This document shows positions 17,994 through 27,148 of a DNA stretch of 64,000 nt, one piece after another. Positions within the stretch are counted from its first letter, which is position 1. Every line of letters begins with the position of its first letter. The notes under the pieces were generated by a model, which saw only the letters and a list, made by a program, of their open reading frames with translations, was not told where the DNA came from and did not search any database. The stretch is from Kiritimatiellia bacterium (GTDB lineage: Bacteria > Verrucomicrobiota > Kiritimatiellia > UBA8416 > YA12-FULL-48-11). The translations under genes and the position numbers were made by a program. The stretch is from NCBI GenBank assembly GCA_028716365.1, contig JAQUPZ010000005.1, positions 1 through 64,000 of the forward strand. Reading direction: 5' to 3'.

Positions 17994-18773
17994 ATGTATA
18001 AAATCAAAATAATACCAACCATTTCAGTCTCTATTATTTTATTCTTTCTTTATGTTTTCATCGTTACCAGCGAGGAACAAACACTTGCTAAACAACTGTA
18101 TGCAACGTACGAAAATATTGAAACCGTCAGTTGCCAGATTCGAAAAACCACCGAGGCTGGCGGTTCCAGTGTTACTCTGCTCAGCCGTGTTTATTATAAA
18201 CGGCCCGACCATATACATGTCGAAAATGTATCCCCTGCAAAACGCCGTATTATTGCAGACGGCAAAAAACTCTTCTACCACGAAGAAAATGTTTCACGCG
18301 GATTTTCTCGACCTATAACCGAACTTGAGCCGGACTGGCTCTCTCACCTCAGGAGTATTCCGGGAACACCCATGGAACATCTTTATAAACTCAAAGATTT
18401 ATCCGAAACATCCCTCCCTGGTACATCAGATTTTCCTGTTAGAAAAAGTTATCAAGCCTCAAAAGTTTTTGTTGTTCTATCGTGCGATGCCAACGGAAGA
18501 GCAGTACAGATAGAATTCTTCAAGTCATCGGACATGAAAGAAAAGACCGCCCAGTTTAAATACAGCGACTTCTATAAGGTCTCTGACAATTGCTGGATAC
18601 CACGTCTTCATAAAGCCGTTGTATCAATGCCAGATGGAGAGAAGGTCACAGAAACCCGCCGCATTGACAACCTGGAAGTAAATAAACCTATCGCAGATAA
18701 AATATTTTCAGCAGACCTTTTCTTCAAGAACCTCGAATTTGTATCTGATTTCAAAGAAACCTACAGTAAATAA
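17994..18773 (+). CDS. LolA-like exported protein
   Basis: 259 residues with an N-terminal hydrophobic segment (about 6-25) acting as signal peptide or anchor. The mature part starts TLAKQLYATYENIETVSCQ, then VYYKRPDHIHVE, IIADGKKLFYHEEN and IEFFKSSDMKEKT; this order matches the LolA/LolB/outer-membrane lipoprotein-sorting fold, an open beta-barrel that carries lipid or lipoprotein across the periplasm. It is larger than E. coli LolA and more like the LolA-like proteins of PVC bacteria. Cargo unknown. Confidence 0.75.
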   Translation: MYKIKIIPTISVSIILFFLYVFIVTSEEQTLAKQLYATYENIETVSCQIRKTTEAGGSSVTLLSRVYYKRPDHIHVENVSPAKRRIIADGKKLFYHEENVSRGFSRPITELEPDWLSHLRSIPGTPMEHLYKLKDLSETSLPGTSDFPVRKSYQASKVFVVLSCDANGRAVQIEFFKSSDMKEKTAQFKYSDFYKVSDNCWIPRLHKAVVSMPDGEKVTETRRIDNLEVNKPIADKIFSADLFFKNLEFVSDFKETYSK

Positions 18774-18921
18774 TTACTACGGAATCTACTGTAGTTCCGG
18801 CGTTCTTCGTGATCTCGTTGATAAATTATTAATAACTTACCGCTGGACAAGCCTCAATATCAGAATGTTCTTCCTGCTTTTTTTCTAAAAACAAGGCCTA
18901 AACCTGCAAAAAATACTTTTG

Positions 18922-19194
18922 ATGGCCATTCTTGTATGGTTTATTATACCGCATATGAGTTTACCGTTGATAATGAGATTCTCCCTGAACAATGAGGATT
19001 TATTGACAGCCTATAACACCCAACTGGATCATGTCTGCAAACCTTCTATAAGGTATGTCCTCATAACACTTGGATATCTTGGTACATTAAGACCCATTGA
19101 CAAACCGTTAATCTGGCTTCCTGCAAGAGTATTCGAAAGTCAGGAGACTCGTGATGAATTTATGAATCTGGCAGCCAGTAAAGATAAGTTGTAA
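18922..19194 (+). CDS. Small hypothetical membrane protein
   Basis: 90 residues from ATG 18922. It starts with a hydrophobic segment (MAILVWFIIPHMSLPLIM) and a second moderate one (RYVLITLGYLGTL). It ends 13 bp before the shikimate kinase frame. No family recognised, and a ribosome site is not evident, so it may be a minor or false gene. The overall residue make-up is protein-like. Confidence 0.45.
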   Translation: MAILVWFIIPHMSLPLIMRFSLNNEDLLTAYNTQLDHVCKPSIRYVLITLGYLGTLRPIDKPLIWLPARVFESQETRDEFMNLAASKDKL

Positions 19195-19207
19195 ATAGAA
19201 AGAACCA

Positions 19208-19738
19208 ATGCAAACAAAGCAACGTGATAATACTTCTATGCAAAATATTGTTCTTGTTGGCTTCATGGGTACCGGCAAAACCTCCGTTGGTAAACTCCTC
19301 GCCTCTGAACTTAAAATGACATTTCTTGACATGGATGATGTGATAAAGGAACGTGCTGGCAAACCTATATCGCGAATCTTTGCAGAGGACGGAGAAACAT
19401 ATTTCCGTTCACTTGAGAGGACTCTCGTCAAAGATCTGTCCTGCAAAAAAGGTCTTGTCATTGCCACGGGAGGTGGAATCGTCCTGAATCCTGACAACAT
19501 AAGCGATTTCACCAAAACCGGCCTTGTGGTCTGCCTTTTAGCCACATCAGAAACCATTCTAAAGCGTGTCTCCGGTGATACGAATCGCCCTCTTCTTTCT
19601 GGCGATGATAAAATGAAAAAAATCCTCAACTTGATGGAGTCACGCCGTCACCTTTACGAGGCCATTCCTCACAAAATTGATACGACCAATCTCTCTCTGG
19701 ACAATGTTGTAAACCAGGTTATTAAATTGTTTACATAA
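19208..19738 (+). CDS. aroK: Shikimate kinase
   Basis: 176 residues. It phosphorylates shikimate at the 3-OH with ATP, the fifth step of the chorismate pathway for aromatic amino acids, in the cytoplasm. Visible are the Walker A motif GFMGTGKTSVGK, the DMDD shikimate/Mg site, the FRSLER segment, the ATGGGIV glycine motif that contacts shikimate, and RPLL in the lid. The first ten residues are poorly conserved, and translation may start at the second Met (19238). The start codon of the queG gene follows by about 25 bp, so co-transcription is likely. Confidence 0.95.
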   Translation: MQTKQRDNTSMQNIVLVGFMGTGKTSVGKLLASELKMTFLDMDDVIKERAGKPISRIFAEDGETYFRSLERTLVKDLSCKKGLVIATGGGIVLNPDNISDFTKTGLVVCLLATSETILKRVSGDTNRPLLSGDDKMKKILNLMESRRHLYEAIPHKIDTTNLSLDNVVNQVIKLFT

Positions 19739-19762
19739 ACTTTGATTGGGAAATTCCCTGCC

Positions 19763-20659
19763 ATGTCACTTGAACAAACGATAATTAGCGAAGCTATCCG
19801 TATTGGTTTTGCATCTTGCGGAATTACCAAAACCAACTCGTCGGAAACCATAATACTATTCAAGCAATGGCTGGCTGGCGGTAATGCAGCCGAAATGGGA
19901 TATCTGAAACGTAATATTCACCTTCGATCAGACATTAGGAATTTGATGCCCGAAACAAGATCCATTATCATCGTCGCAGCTCGATATCCATCGAATAAAA
20001 GCCCTGGAAAAGGTTTTTCAACATATGCCGGCGGAAAAGATTATCATAAGGTTATCCGCGGCAAACTCACTCTGCTCCTTGAATTTATAAAGAAAAGAAT
20101 CAGCGTGGATAACGCTCGTATCTGTGTTGACTCGGCACCGGTACTTGAACGGGAATTAGCCATTCAAGCCGGAATCGGCTGGCGTGGTAAACAAGGTCAA
20201 ATCGTCAATCCACAATTTGGATGCTGTTTTGTGCTCGGCGAACTTCTTCTTAACCTTGAACTCCAGCCAACTGCAAAGTTAACAAATCAATGCGGTGCTT
20301 GCCGTAAATGTCTGGACAATTGTCCCACCGGAGCTATTACTGAAAATGGGCTCCTTGATTGCCGCAAATGTCTTTCCTATCTTACGATTGAGCATAAAGG
20401 TGAAATACCTCGCGAATCGCAAGCTCTGCTCGGGAAAACTGTTTTTGGTTGCGATATTTGTACAGCAGTTTGTCCATGGAACCGGGCAGGAAATGAACAA
20501 GTCATGCCTGAACTTCAATTACGCAAGATGCCGACCATCGAGGAAATCATTCAAATGGCAAAGGTCGAATTCAATCAACGCTTTAAAGATACGACAATAT
20601 ACCGGACAGGGCTGGAAAGTCTTAAGAGAAATGCCTCTATTGCATTGAAAAACAGCTAG
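19763..20659 (+). CDS. queG: Epoxyqueuosine reductase
   Basis: 298 residues from ATG 19763; a TTG 21 bases earlier is in frame. QueG reduces epoxyqueuosine to queuosine in the wobble position of tRNAs, using cobalamin and two 4Fe-4S clusters. The cluster motifs are visible: CGACRKCLDNCP and CDICTAVCPWN, with CRKC between them. VDSAPVLERELAIQAGIGWR with the catalytic Asp region is characteristic. The protein is somewhat shorter than forms with HEAT repeats. Its stop codon TAG overlaps the stop of the convergent FmdB-type gene. Confidence 0.93.
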   Translation: MSLEQTIISEAIRIGFASCGITKTNSSETIILFKQWLAGGNAAEMGYLKRNIHLRSDIRNLMPETRSIIIVAARYPSNKSPGKGFSTYAGGKDYHKVIRGKLTLLLEFIKKRISVDNARICVDSAPVLERELAIQAGIGWRGKQGQIVNPQFGCCFVLGELLLNLELQPTAKLTNQCGACRKCLDNCPTGAITENGLLDCRKCLSYLTIEHKGEIPRESQALLGKTVFGCDICTAVCPWNRAGNEQVMPELQLRKMPTIEEIIQMAKVEFNQRFKDTTIYRTGLESLKRNASIALKNS

Positions 20660-20895
20660 TTATCCATAGACATTGGACATGGCCCTGATCCACATCCCGT
20701 ACCGGCCGATCCGCAACCTTCACAACTTGCAACCGGATTACTCTTCTGGACTGCTGATACAGCAAATGATGAAAATTGTTTTATAAGTTTTCCCGCACCA
20801 CAAGATGGGCACTTTGCAGGTATATCTTCTTTTTTCCGAATCAGAACTTCAAATTGATTCCCGCATTTTTTGCAACTGTATTCGTATATCGGCAT
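20656..20895 (-). CDS. FmdB-family zinc ribbon protein
   Basis: 79 residues. The N-terminus MPIYEYSCKKCGNQFEVL and the pair CPSC form the short zinc ribbon of the FmdB family, first noted as a regulatory protein of amidase/formamidase genes but widespread and of unknown role. The C-terminus is Ser/Gly/Cys-rich (CEGCGSAGTGCGSGPCP), which is common in the family. It converges on queG and the two TAG stop codons share the palindrome CTAG. Confidence 0.9.
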   Translation of the reverse strand: MPIYEYSCKKCGNQFEVLIRKKEDIPAKCPSCGAGKLIKQFSSFAVSAVQKSNPVASCEGCGSAGTGCGSGPCPMSMDN

Positions 20896-20995
20896 TTGTT
20901 TGCTCGTTTAAAAGAAAAAAGTCCTATATTAAATTCGTAACGGCCAAGTTCAACCAGACAATCAATATTACGCTAAATCAGCTTACAACAAAGTA

Positions 20996-21069
20996 TGGAG
21001 GCGTGAACCGGAATTGAACCGGTGTAACAGGTTTTGCAGACCCGTGCCTAACCACTCGGCCATCACGCC
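20996..21069 (-). tRNA. tRNA-Cys(GCA)
   Basis: On the minus strand GGCGTGA (21069-21063) pairs with TCACGCC, followed by discriminator T and an encoded CCA (20998-20996). The D-arm is GCCGAGTGGTTAGGC, the anticodon stem CGGGT/ACCTG with loop CTGCAAA (anticodon GCA), and the T-arm is ACCGG-TTCAATT-CCGGT. The short D-region and 71-base body fit a bacterial cysteine tRNA. Confidence 0.96.
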
Positions 21070-21101
21070 TTTTCAAAAGGAAAAACTGCAAGAAACTAAA
21101 T

Positions 21102-21209
21102 TCAGGCTTTCTTTGCCGCCTTGGCGGCAAGCTTTGCCTGTTCCTTCTTGCGTTTATTCCTGCGTTTTCTACGCATTCTCTTCAGTCTTTTTCGTAATTG
21201 TTGTCCCAT
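21102..21209 (-). CDS. 35-residue highly basic protein
   Basis: A 35-residue frame from ATG 21209 with AGGA about 11 bases upstream. Nearly half of the residues are Lys or Arg: it starts MGQQLRKRLKRMRRKRRN and ends with alanine/lysine repeats. Composition and size resemble very small ribosome-associated proteins (bTHX, bS22/AURKAIP1-like), which also carry an RKRxxRM stretch, but I cannot assign it. A simpler view is a nucleic-acid-binding peptide. Location beside tRNA-Cys is conserved-looking but not informative alone. Confidence 0.7.
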   Translation of the reverse strand: MGQQLRKRLKRMRRKRRNKRKKEQAKLAAKAAKKA

Positions 21210-21270
21210 AGCGGCGGTGTTCCTATCAAATGTAATTGTTCATGTCAAATAATCAACCAATCTGCCTAGT

Positions 21271-22578
21271 TTATCCATTAGTCACAAGCCTTTCTTCATT
21301 CCTGCGCTCAAGACTGGTTCGATATGCCTTCAAATCATCTATCGAGACTGCTGCACCAGATTTGACTGCAGCTTCAGCGACAGCATAAGAAACCTCAATA
21401 AACAGCCTCCTATCAAACGGTTTCGGAATTATATAATTCGTTCCGAACTCAAGTTCGGCCCCTGGGTATACTTTTTTCACGTCTTCAGGTACCTGCTCTC
21501 GGGCAACAGCCGCAAGCGCTTCCGCTGCTGCCAGTTTCATCGGAACATTAATAGTACGTGCCATCACATCCAGTGCACCACGAAAAAGAAAGGGAAAACC
21601 AAGAACATTGTTTATCTGATTTGGATAGTCTGAACGTCCTGTGGCCATGACATAAGGCTTATTCCCCATGGCAGAAACCACAAGTTCGGGTCTGATTTCC
21701 GGGTCAGGATTGGCCATGGCAAAAATTGCAGGGTAAGAAGCCATGGACAAAATATCCCTTTCCTTAACACAATCAGCAACCGAAACTCCTATGAATACAT
21801 GAGCATCTTTCATGGCATCACTAACTGTTGATGCGGTAGTTTTTACGGCATGTTCACGTTTCTTACCCGATAAATCCGTACGATCGGAACGGATCACGCC
21901 CTTTGAATCACAAAGTGTGATTTGCCTGACTCCAGATGCCTTTAACATCTCTGCAATACGGATTCCTGCAGCACCTGCGCCATTAATGACAACCCTTATC
22001 TCCTGCATGTTCCGCTCACAAAGACGGCTGTAATTTTTCACACCAGCCAGCGCAATCACCGCCGTACCCCACTGGTCATCATGAAAAACAGGAATATCGA
22101 GGATTTCATCAAGTTTATCTTCAATCTCAAAACACGCAGGAGCAGCTATATCTTCAAGGTTTATTCCGCCATACATTGGCGCAATGGCACACACTGCATC
22201 TATAATTCTCTTCGGATCTGTCTTACCCGTGTTCTTACCATCGATGCGGCAGTGATTCAAAGGAACAGGCCAGCCGTCAACATCTCCAAACACCTTGAAA
22301 AGTACGGCTTTCCCTTCCATTACTGGAATACTTGCCTCCGCACCAAGATCTCCAAGCCCCAAGATTGCCGTACCGTCTGTAACAACGGCCACCAGATTCT
22401 TTTTAGCCGTATATTTTCTTAACACTGAAGGATCTTTGTGTATTTCCTTTACCGGAATAGCCACTCCTGGAGTGTATGCCTTGCAAAGTGATTCGACGTC
22501 TTTCAATGCCTTGGTAAGCCTCAATCCCACTTTTCCGCCAAGATGATAATTTAAAACATCTTCACGTGTTATTACCAT
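21271..22578 (-). CDS. NAD(P)-dependent malic enzyme
   Basis: 435 residues from the ATG at 22578, which has AAGGAG nine bases upstream; a longer in-frame start at 22623 lacks this. It oxidatively decarboxylates malate to pyruvate with a divalent metal. Visible: tyrosine region YTPGVAIP, VAVVTDGTAILGLGDLG, the metal/substrate region PVFHDDQWGTAVIALAG (family PVFHDDQHGT, here Trp for His), Rossmann motif NGAGAAGIRIAE and GRSDYPNQINNVLGFP. It is the short bacterial form with no phosphotransacetylase tail. NAD versus NADP not decidable. Divergent from nifU. Confidence 0.93.
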   Translation of the reverse strand: MVITREDVLNYHLGGKVGLRLTKALKDVESLCKAYTPGVAIPVKEIHKDPSVLRKYTAKKNLVAVVTDGTAILGLGDLGAEASIPVMEGKAVLFKVFGDVDGWPVPLNHCRIDGKNTGKTDPKRIIDAVCAIAPMYGGINLEDIAAPACFEIEDKLDEILDIPVFHDDQWGTAVIALAGVKNYSRLCERNMQEIRVVINGAGAAGIRIAEMLKASGVRQITLCDSKGVIRSDRTDLSGKKREHAVKTTASTVSDAMKDAHVFIGVSVADCVKERDILSMASYPAIFAMANPDPEIRPELVVSAMGNKPYVMATGRSDYPNQINNVLGFPFLFRGALDVMARTINVPMKLAAAEALAAVAREQVPEDVKKVYPGAELEFGTNYIIPKPFDRRLFIEVSYAVAEAAVKSGAAVSIDDLKAYRTSLERRNEERLVTNG

Positions 22579-22744
22579 TGTCATCAACTCCTTAAAATCC
22601 ATTGAAAAACAACAGATGACCACAGATTGGGATATATAATCAAGGATTCTTTAATCACAATCTGGTTTTGAATCTTCTGGTATCTTCTATGTCTGGAATA
22701 TATTATAACGATGATTGTCTTATGTATAAACAGGAGTAACTTCC

Positions 22745-23590
22745 ATGTGGGACTATACAGATAAAGTACTCGATCATTTCCGGAACCCAAGAAACGTAGG
22801 TCTAATTGAAAATCCTGATGGTATCGGGGAGGTAGGTTCCATGGCTTGTGGCGATGCCCTCAAGCTCACTTTCAAACTCGATGAAAAAAAACGAATCGTG
22901 GACGTGAAATTCAAGACCTTCGGATGCGCAAGCGCCATTGCCTCTTCCTCTGCGCTTACCGAAATGATTAAAGGTATGACGATTGAACAAGCGGAAAAGG
23001 TGACAAATCAGGATATTGCAAATTACCTGGGTGGTCTACCCGAACAGAAAATGCATTGCTCCGTCATGGGCCGAGAAGCGCTCGAAATGGCCATAGCAAA
23101 TTATAGAACAGGCAAAACAGGCAAGAAAATCCTGGCAGGTAAAGTAGTGTGTACCTGTTTCGGAGTTACGGAAGAAGAAATCGAACGCGTCGTACGGGAT
23201 AACAACCTCACTACGGTTGAACAGGTTACAAACTACTGTAAGGCTGGCGGAGGCTGTGGTAACTGCAAGAATGATATTGTTCAGATTATCGAACGAATAC
23301 GTAAAGAACGGGAATCGAAATCCGCTTCCACTCAGAAACCTGCAAAACTTACCGTTCTTCAAAAAGTAAAGTTGATAGAAGAAACACTGGATCGTGAAAT
23401 CAGACCCATGCTGAAACGTGATGGCGGTGACATCGAACTTATCGACATTTCCGGCAGCCGCGTGATTGTTTCGTTTCGTGGAATGTGTGCGGGCTGTCAG
23501 GCTGCACCGAGCACCATAAAAGACGTTGTGGAAGCAAAACTCCGGGAATTCGTTTCCAAGGATCTGGTTGTTGAGGAGGACAAGTCGTGA
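22745..23590 (+). CDS. nifU: Full-length NifU Fe-S cluster scaffold protein
   Basis: 281 residues with all three NifU parts. Residues 1-125 are IscU-like with the three cluster-binding cysteines (ACGD, FGCAS, HCSVMG). Residues 130-200 are the central 2Fe-2S domain (VVCTCFGVTEEEI, CKAGGGCGNCK). Residues 205-275 are the C-terminal NifU domain with GMCAGCQAAP. It assembles Fe-S clusters on the scaffold with sulfur from NifS. CAGGAG precedes ATG. It overlaps nifS by four bases (GTGA), so the two are coupled. No nitrogenase genes are visible, so a general cluster-assembly role is likely. Confidence 0.95.
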   Translation: MWDYTDKVLDHFRNPRNVGLIENPDGIGEVGSMACGDALKLTFKLDEKKRIVDVKFKTFGCASAIASSSALTEMIKGMTIEQAEKVTNQDIANYLGGLPEQKMHCSVMGREALEMAIANYRTGKTGKKILAGKVVCTCFGVTEEEIERVVRDNNLTTVEQVTNYCKAGGGCGNCKNDIVQIIERIRKERESKSASTQKPAKLTVLQKVKLIEETLDREIRPMLKRDGGDIELIDISGSRVIVSFRGMCAGCQAAPSTIKDVVEAKLREFVSKDLVVEEDKS

Positions 23591-24738
23591 AAAACGTGTA
23601 TCTCGACAACAACGCGACCACACAGGTTGCCCCTGAAGTCATCGACGCCATAATACCTTTTTTCAAGGAGTTATGGGGTAATCCTTCAAGCATGCATTAT
23701 TTTGGCGGCCAAGTTAAAAAATACATCGACACAGCCAGGGAACAGGTTGCAGACCTGATCAACGCCGAACCATCAGAAATAGTTTTTACAAGTTGCGGCA
23801 CTGAGGGCGATAATATGGCCATAAGAGGCACAGCCGAGGCTTTGGGTAAAAACAGAAAAATAATTACCACAAGGGTTGAACATCCTGCCGTTTTAGGGCC
23901 ATGTCGCCATCTCAAGGAACAAGGCCACGAAGTAATCGAACTTGGCGTAGACTCATCAGGACAGCTGGATCTCACCGAATTCAGAAAGGTACTTGGCAAA
24001 GGACCGAACATTGTAAGCATCATGTGGGCGAACAATGAGACAGGCGTTATGTTCCCTATTCCTGAAATCGCAGCCATGGTTAAGGAACAGGGCGGCGTTC
24101 TTCATACTGATGCAGTCCAAATCGTCGGAAAAATCCCGATAGATGTCCGTAAGACTCCAGTGGATATGCTGGCCCTGTCGGGTCACAAACTTCATGCACC
24201 AAAAGGTATTGGAGCCCTCTATATCAGGAAAGGAACGAAGGTAAATACTTTCCTCATTGGCGGACATCAGGAAAACGGCAGGCGCGGCGGTACCGAGAAT
24301 GTGCCATATATCGTAGGCTTGGGACAGGCATGTGTACTGGCTAAAAAGTTCTTGCAGGATGAAACAACCAATGTTGCGAAATTACGCGACCGGCTTGAGG
24401 CAGGTATTCTTGCTTCTTGTCCGAGCACTACAGTCAATGGTGACCGTGTACACCGCCTGCCCAATACAACAAACATCAGTTTTCAATATATCGAAGGCGA
24501 AGCTATTCTATATCACCTTAGTGATATCGGCGTGGCAGCATCATCCGGTTCGGCATGTACTTCAGGATCCTTGGAACCTTCTCACGTGATAAGGGCTATG
24601 GGTGTACCATTCACCTCGGCACATGGATCAACGCGCTTTAGTCTCAGCCGTTATAATACCGCGGAAGAAATCGAATACGTCATTGAGAAAATACCCGCTA
24701 TTGTGAAACGGCTAAGGGATCTATCGCCATTTGTGTGA
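23587..24738 (+). CDS. nifS: Cysteine desulfurase NifS
   Basis: 383 residues, starting at GTG inside the nifU stop. A PLP enzyme that removes sulfur from cysteine and passes persulfide to NifU. Visible: YLDNNATTQVAPEV at the start, the PLP-lysine region SGHKLHAPKGIGALY, HTDAVQ, GGHQENGRRGGTEN and the active-site cysteine in SSGSACTSGSLEPSHV. The length and SGSAC loop are those of the NifS/IscS group rather than SufS. Confidence 0.95.
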   Translation: MKNVYLDNNATTQVAPEVIDAIIPFFKELWGNPSSMHYFGGQVKKYIDTAREQVADLINAEPSEIVFTSCGTEGDNMAIRGTAEALGKNRKIITTRVEHPAVLGPCRHLKEQGHEVIELGVDSSGQLDLTEFRKVLGKGPNIVSIMWANNETGVMFPIPEIAAMVKEQGGVLHTDAVQIVGKIPIDVRKTPVDMLALSGHKLHAPKGIGALYIRKGTKVNTFLIGGHQENGRRGGTENVPYIVGLGQACVLAKKFLQDETTNVAKLRDRLEAGILASCPSTTVNGDRVHRLPNTTNISFQYIEGEAILYHLSDIGVAASSGSACTSGSLEPSHVIRAMGVPFTSAHGSTRFSLSRYNTAEEIEYVIEKIPAIVKRLRDLSPFV

Positions 24739-24873
24739 CATCCGAAAACAGCCAGCAGACGTGGGCATGAATATTTACTTACTATCTTTCCAAATCAAGA
24801 ACCAGACAAGTTCATTATAATTACTAATCAATACGCTCTTCGTGTTTCTTAACGTTCCAATAATTATAATCCG

Positions 24874-26532
24874 TCATTGCCCCGCTTGACTGGCCGCCCT
24901 CGCGCCCATTACCACCTCGCTTATGGCATCCTTCAACTCTTTAAGTGAAATTGGTTTACTAAGTACCATGGCAACACCTTTTGGTACCTCACCTTTATCT
25001 TTCATGATTTCACCAAATCCCGTGAGCATTATCACAGGCACCATTTTACCTGATTCTCCAATTGACGCCGCAACAACGTCTCCGCTCATATCAGGCATAG
25101 CTCTGTCGGTTATCACAAGATCAAACCTGTCACGTTCAAACATTGCAATACCCTCAGCACCCGTCTCAGCCGTCTCAACCGTATGACCAGCCGCCACCAG
25201 ATAACGCGAAAGTAGTTTTCTTGACGAGATATCATCATCCACTACGAGTAACCTAAGTGGCCCCAACTCACCAGTGCCGCCTGATGAAGTCGCAGTACGT
25301 CCCCCGGCGACCCTCACTACCGGTAAAAGGATTTTCACACTAGTACCTTTTTCCGGTTCGCTATGGACAACAAGATTTCCCTTGTGCCGGCGTATAATGC
25401 CATGCACAACCGAAAGACCTATACCTGTACCATGATCACCCTTAGTAGAAAAGAATGGCTCAAGGCAACGCGCGGAAACATCCGGACTCATACCGATTCC
25501 TGTATCAATTACCTCCATAACAACCCATTTATTTTCAAAATAAGAACGAAACGTCAGGAGGCCTCCATCAGCCATGGCTTCTATGGAATTAATAATAACA
25601 TTTCGCAGTGCTTCCCGAAGCTCACCTTCATCGGCATTAACAAAAGGAACTTCGCCAAACTCCCTCCGGACATCAATAGCCTTATTGGCACCCCTCGCCT
25701 TTTGCATGTCAATCATGCATGCAATAATTGTCTTCTCCAATACTTCATTTACATCAACCACCCTGAGATCCGGATTTTTATCTGTGTTATAAAATTCTCT
25801 TAAACGAACAATTGCCTGCTTTGCATGATCAGCAGAAGTATGAATATCTTCAAGTGTGGAGAGAAGTTCTTCTTTGTCATTAAGCATGTCACGATTCATC
25901 AGGAGAAACTCGGTAAGTCCAACTATCGGCATTAGGGCATTGTTAAAATCATGAGCAACACTGCTTGCCATCTGCCCGAGAGCACTCATTCTCTCTTCCT
26001 GAAGCAACCTATGCTGCATTTCTTTAAGTTCTGAAAGCGCATCCGAAAGCATCATGTTGCTTTCTCTTAAAGCCTGTTCAGTCTTTTTCCTCTCTTCAAT
26101 ATCCCGATGAAGTTCCTCGGTACGTTTAGCCACTTCCTTCTCAAGATTCCGGGAAAATGTTTCAAGGCGTGCCCGATCCTGTTTCAACGTCTCCACAATG
26201 GTTCCTATTGATTGTGTAATGCTGGTAACTTCCGGACCGTCACGAAGTAAAATCTGCTTACTCAAGTCACCTTTCGCAACATTTTCGATATAGCCACGAA
26301 ACCTCGCAAGAGTCTTTACAGTTTTGGCGAGCACACTGAAGCCGGTAAAAGAAAGAACCAAATTACATACGATCACAATAATAAGATTCTCATGCGTAAC
26401 AAAATTTGGAATCAGATATGCCGTAAGAAAATACCCGAAAGTTAGAAGAGGAATAATTGTCATTAAAGCATAAGCAATTATCAGTTGCGTATACCATTTA
26501 GCTTTTCCAAGGGAAAATCTCATTTGCCCCAT
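24874..26532 (-). CDS. Hybrid sensor histidine kinase with receiver domain
   Basis: 552 residues. Two membrane segments (about 17-65) with almost no periplasmic part, then a HAMP linker (about 65-120), a coiled coil (about 120-185), the phosphoacceptor region ASSVAHDFNNALMP with His near 193, an ATPase domain (N box NVIINSIEAMAD; G boxes DTGIGM, GTGIGLSVV) and a C-terminal receiver (VVDDD; phospho-Asp near 474 in VITDRAMPD; LSKP). The short H-box type (AHDFNN) marks kinases of the NtrB-like/hybrid group. No response regulator gene adjoins. The signal is unknown; lack of a sensor domain suggests membrane or cytoplasmic cues. Confidence 0.92.
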   Translation of the reverse strand: MGQMRFSLGKAKWYTQLIIAYALMTIIPLLTFGYFLTAYLIPNFVTHENLIIVIVCNLVLSFTGFSVLAKTVKTLARFRGYIENVAKGDLSKQILLRDGPEVTSITQSIGTIVETLKQDRARLETFSRNLEKEVAKRTEELHRDIEERKKTEQALRESNMMLSDALSELKEMQHRLLQEERMSALGQMASSVAHDFNNALMPIVGLTEFLLMNRDMLNDKEELLSTLEDIHTSADHAKQAIVRLREFYNTDKNPDLRVVDVNEVLEKTIIACMIDMQKARGANKAIDVRREFGEVPFVNADEGELREALRNVIINSIEAMADGGLLTFRSYFENKWVVMEVIDTGIGMSPDVSARCLEPFFSTKGDHGTGIGLSVVHGIIRRHKGNLVVHSEPEKGTSVKILLPVVRVAGGRTATSSGGTGELGPLRLLVVDDDISSRKLLSRYLVAAGHTVETAETGAEGIAMFERDRFDLVITDRAMPDMSGDVVAASIGESGKMVPVIMLTGFGEIMKDKGEVPKGVAMVLSKPISLKELKDAISEVVMGARAASQAGQ

Positions 26533-26597
26533 CGACTTGCTTACCTATCAATCCACTATTTTACCAATCTATCACCTGGTTATTTTGCGTCAAACAG

Positions 26598-27107
26598 TCA
26601 TTTAAGACCCCATTCCTTTTTCAGGCTCTCATTAATTTGTCGTTCCTGGACTGGCGAAAGTCCTCTGGAATGATTTGTGTCGTTCTGTCTTAATTGACCT
26701 TTTCTTGCAGCAGTTACCAGTCTGACAAAACTCGACACCGTCATGGTTTCGGCTCCATGTCTTTTCGAATTACCAGACACATAGTTGTCACTCGAGATTA
26801 CAATACAATCTGTTTCACGCCCGCAATCTCTCACGAGCGCCAGAATTCTGTCGTCGGCATCTTCCTTGGTAGGTGTAAATATCACACGTACTCCGTACCC
26901 ACCCATACCCGTCCAAGGCATAACAGACGAATCACCGTCAAAAACAATCAGGAACTCCGAGAAATCTCCTTTTACCGACAGATATCGCAGGCAATATTCA
27001 ATAAGACCCTTCCTCGCAGAAGCAAGGCTGATATCTAGCCGTTTTTTCAATTCAGTAATTCGATGAATAACATTGTATCCGTCAATTATGGCAATTCTTT
27101 TCTTCAT
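26598..27107 (-). CDS. NYN-domain (YacP-like) nuclease
   Basis: 169 residues. PIN-fold RNases of the YacP/Rae1 group cleave mRNA on the ribosome or other RNAs. Motifs: acidic start IIDGYNVIH, FDGD, EDADDRIL and the last VISSDNYVSG, giving the expected four acidic positions. The tail after residue 135 is polar (QNDTNHSRG) and ends with a short helical segment. 41 bp from the glycogen synthase gene on the same strand, so possibly co-transcribed. The usual neighbours (rlmB, cysS) are not seen. Confidence 0.87.
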   Translation of the reverse strand: MKKRIAIIDGYNVIHRITELKKRLDISLASARKGLIEYCLRYLSVKGDFSEFLIVFDGDSSVMPWTGMGGYGVRVIFTPTKEDADDRILALVRDCGRETDCIVISSDNYVSGNSKRHGAETMTVSSFVRLVTAARKGQLRQNDTNHSRGLSPVQERQINESLKKEWGLK

Positions 27108-27148
27108 GGTCGGTGTATTTGAAAGGTGGAAAAGACATTCAGGCTGGA

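Noticed and set aside
18762..18798. CTACAGTA...TACTGTAG inverted repeat after the LolA-like gene
   Set aside because: Loop of about 18 bases and no T-run; likely chance in AT-rich DNA.
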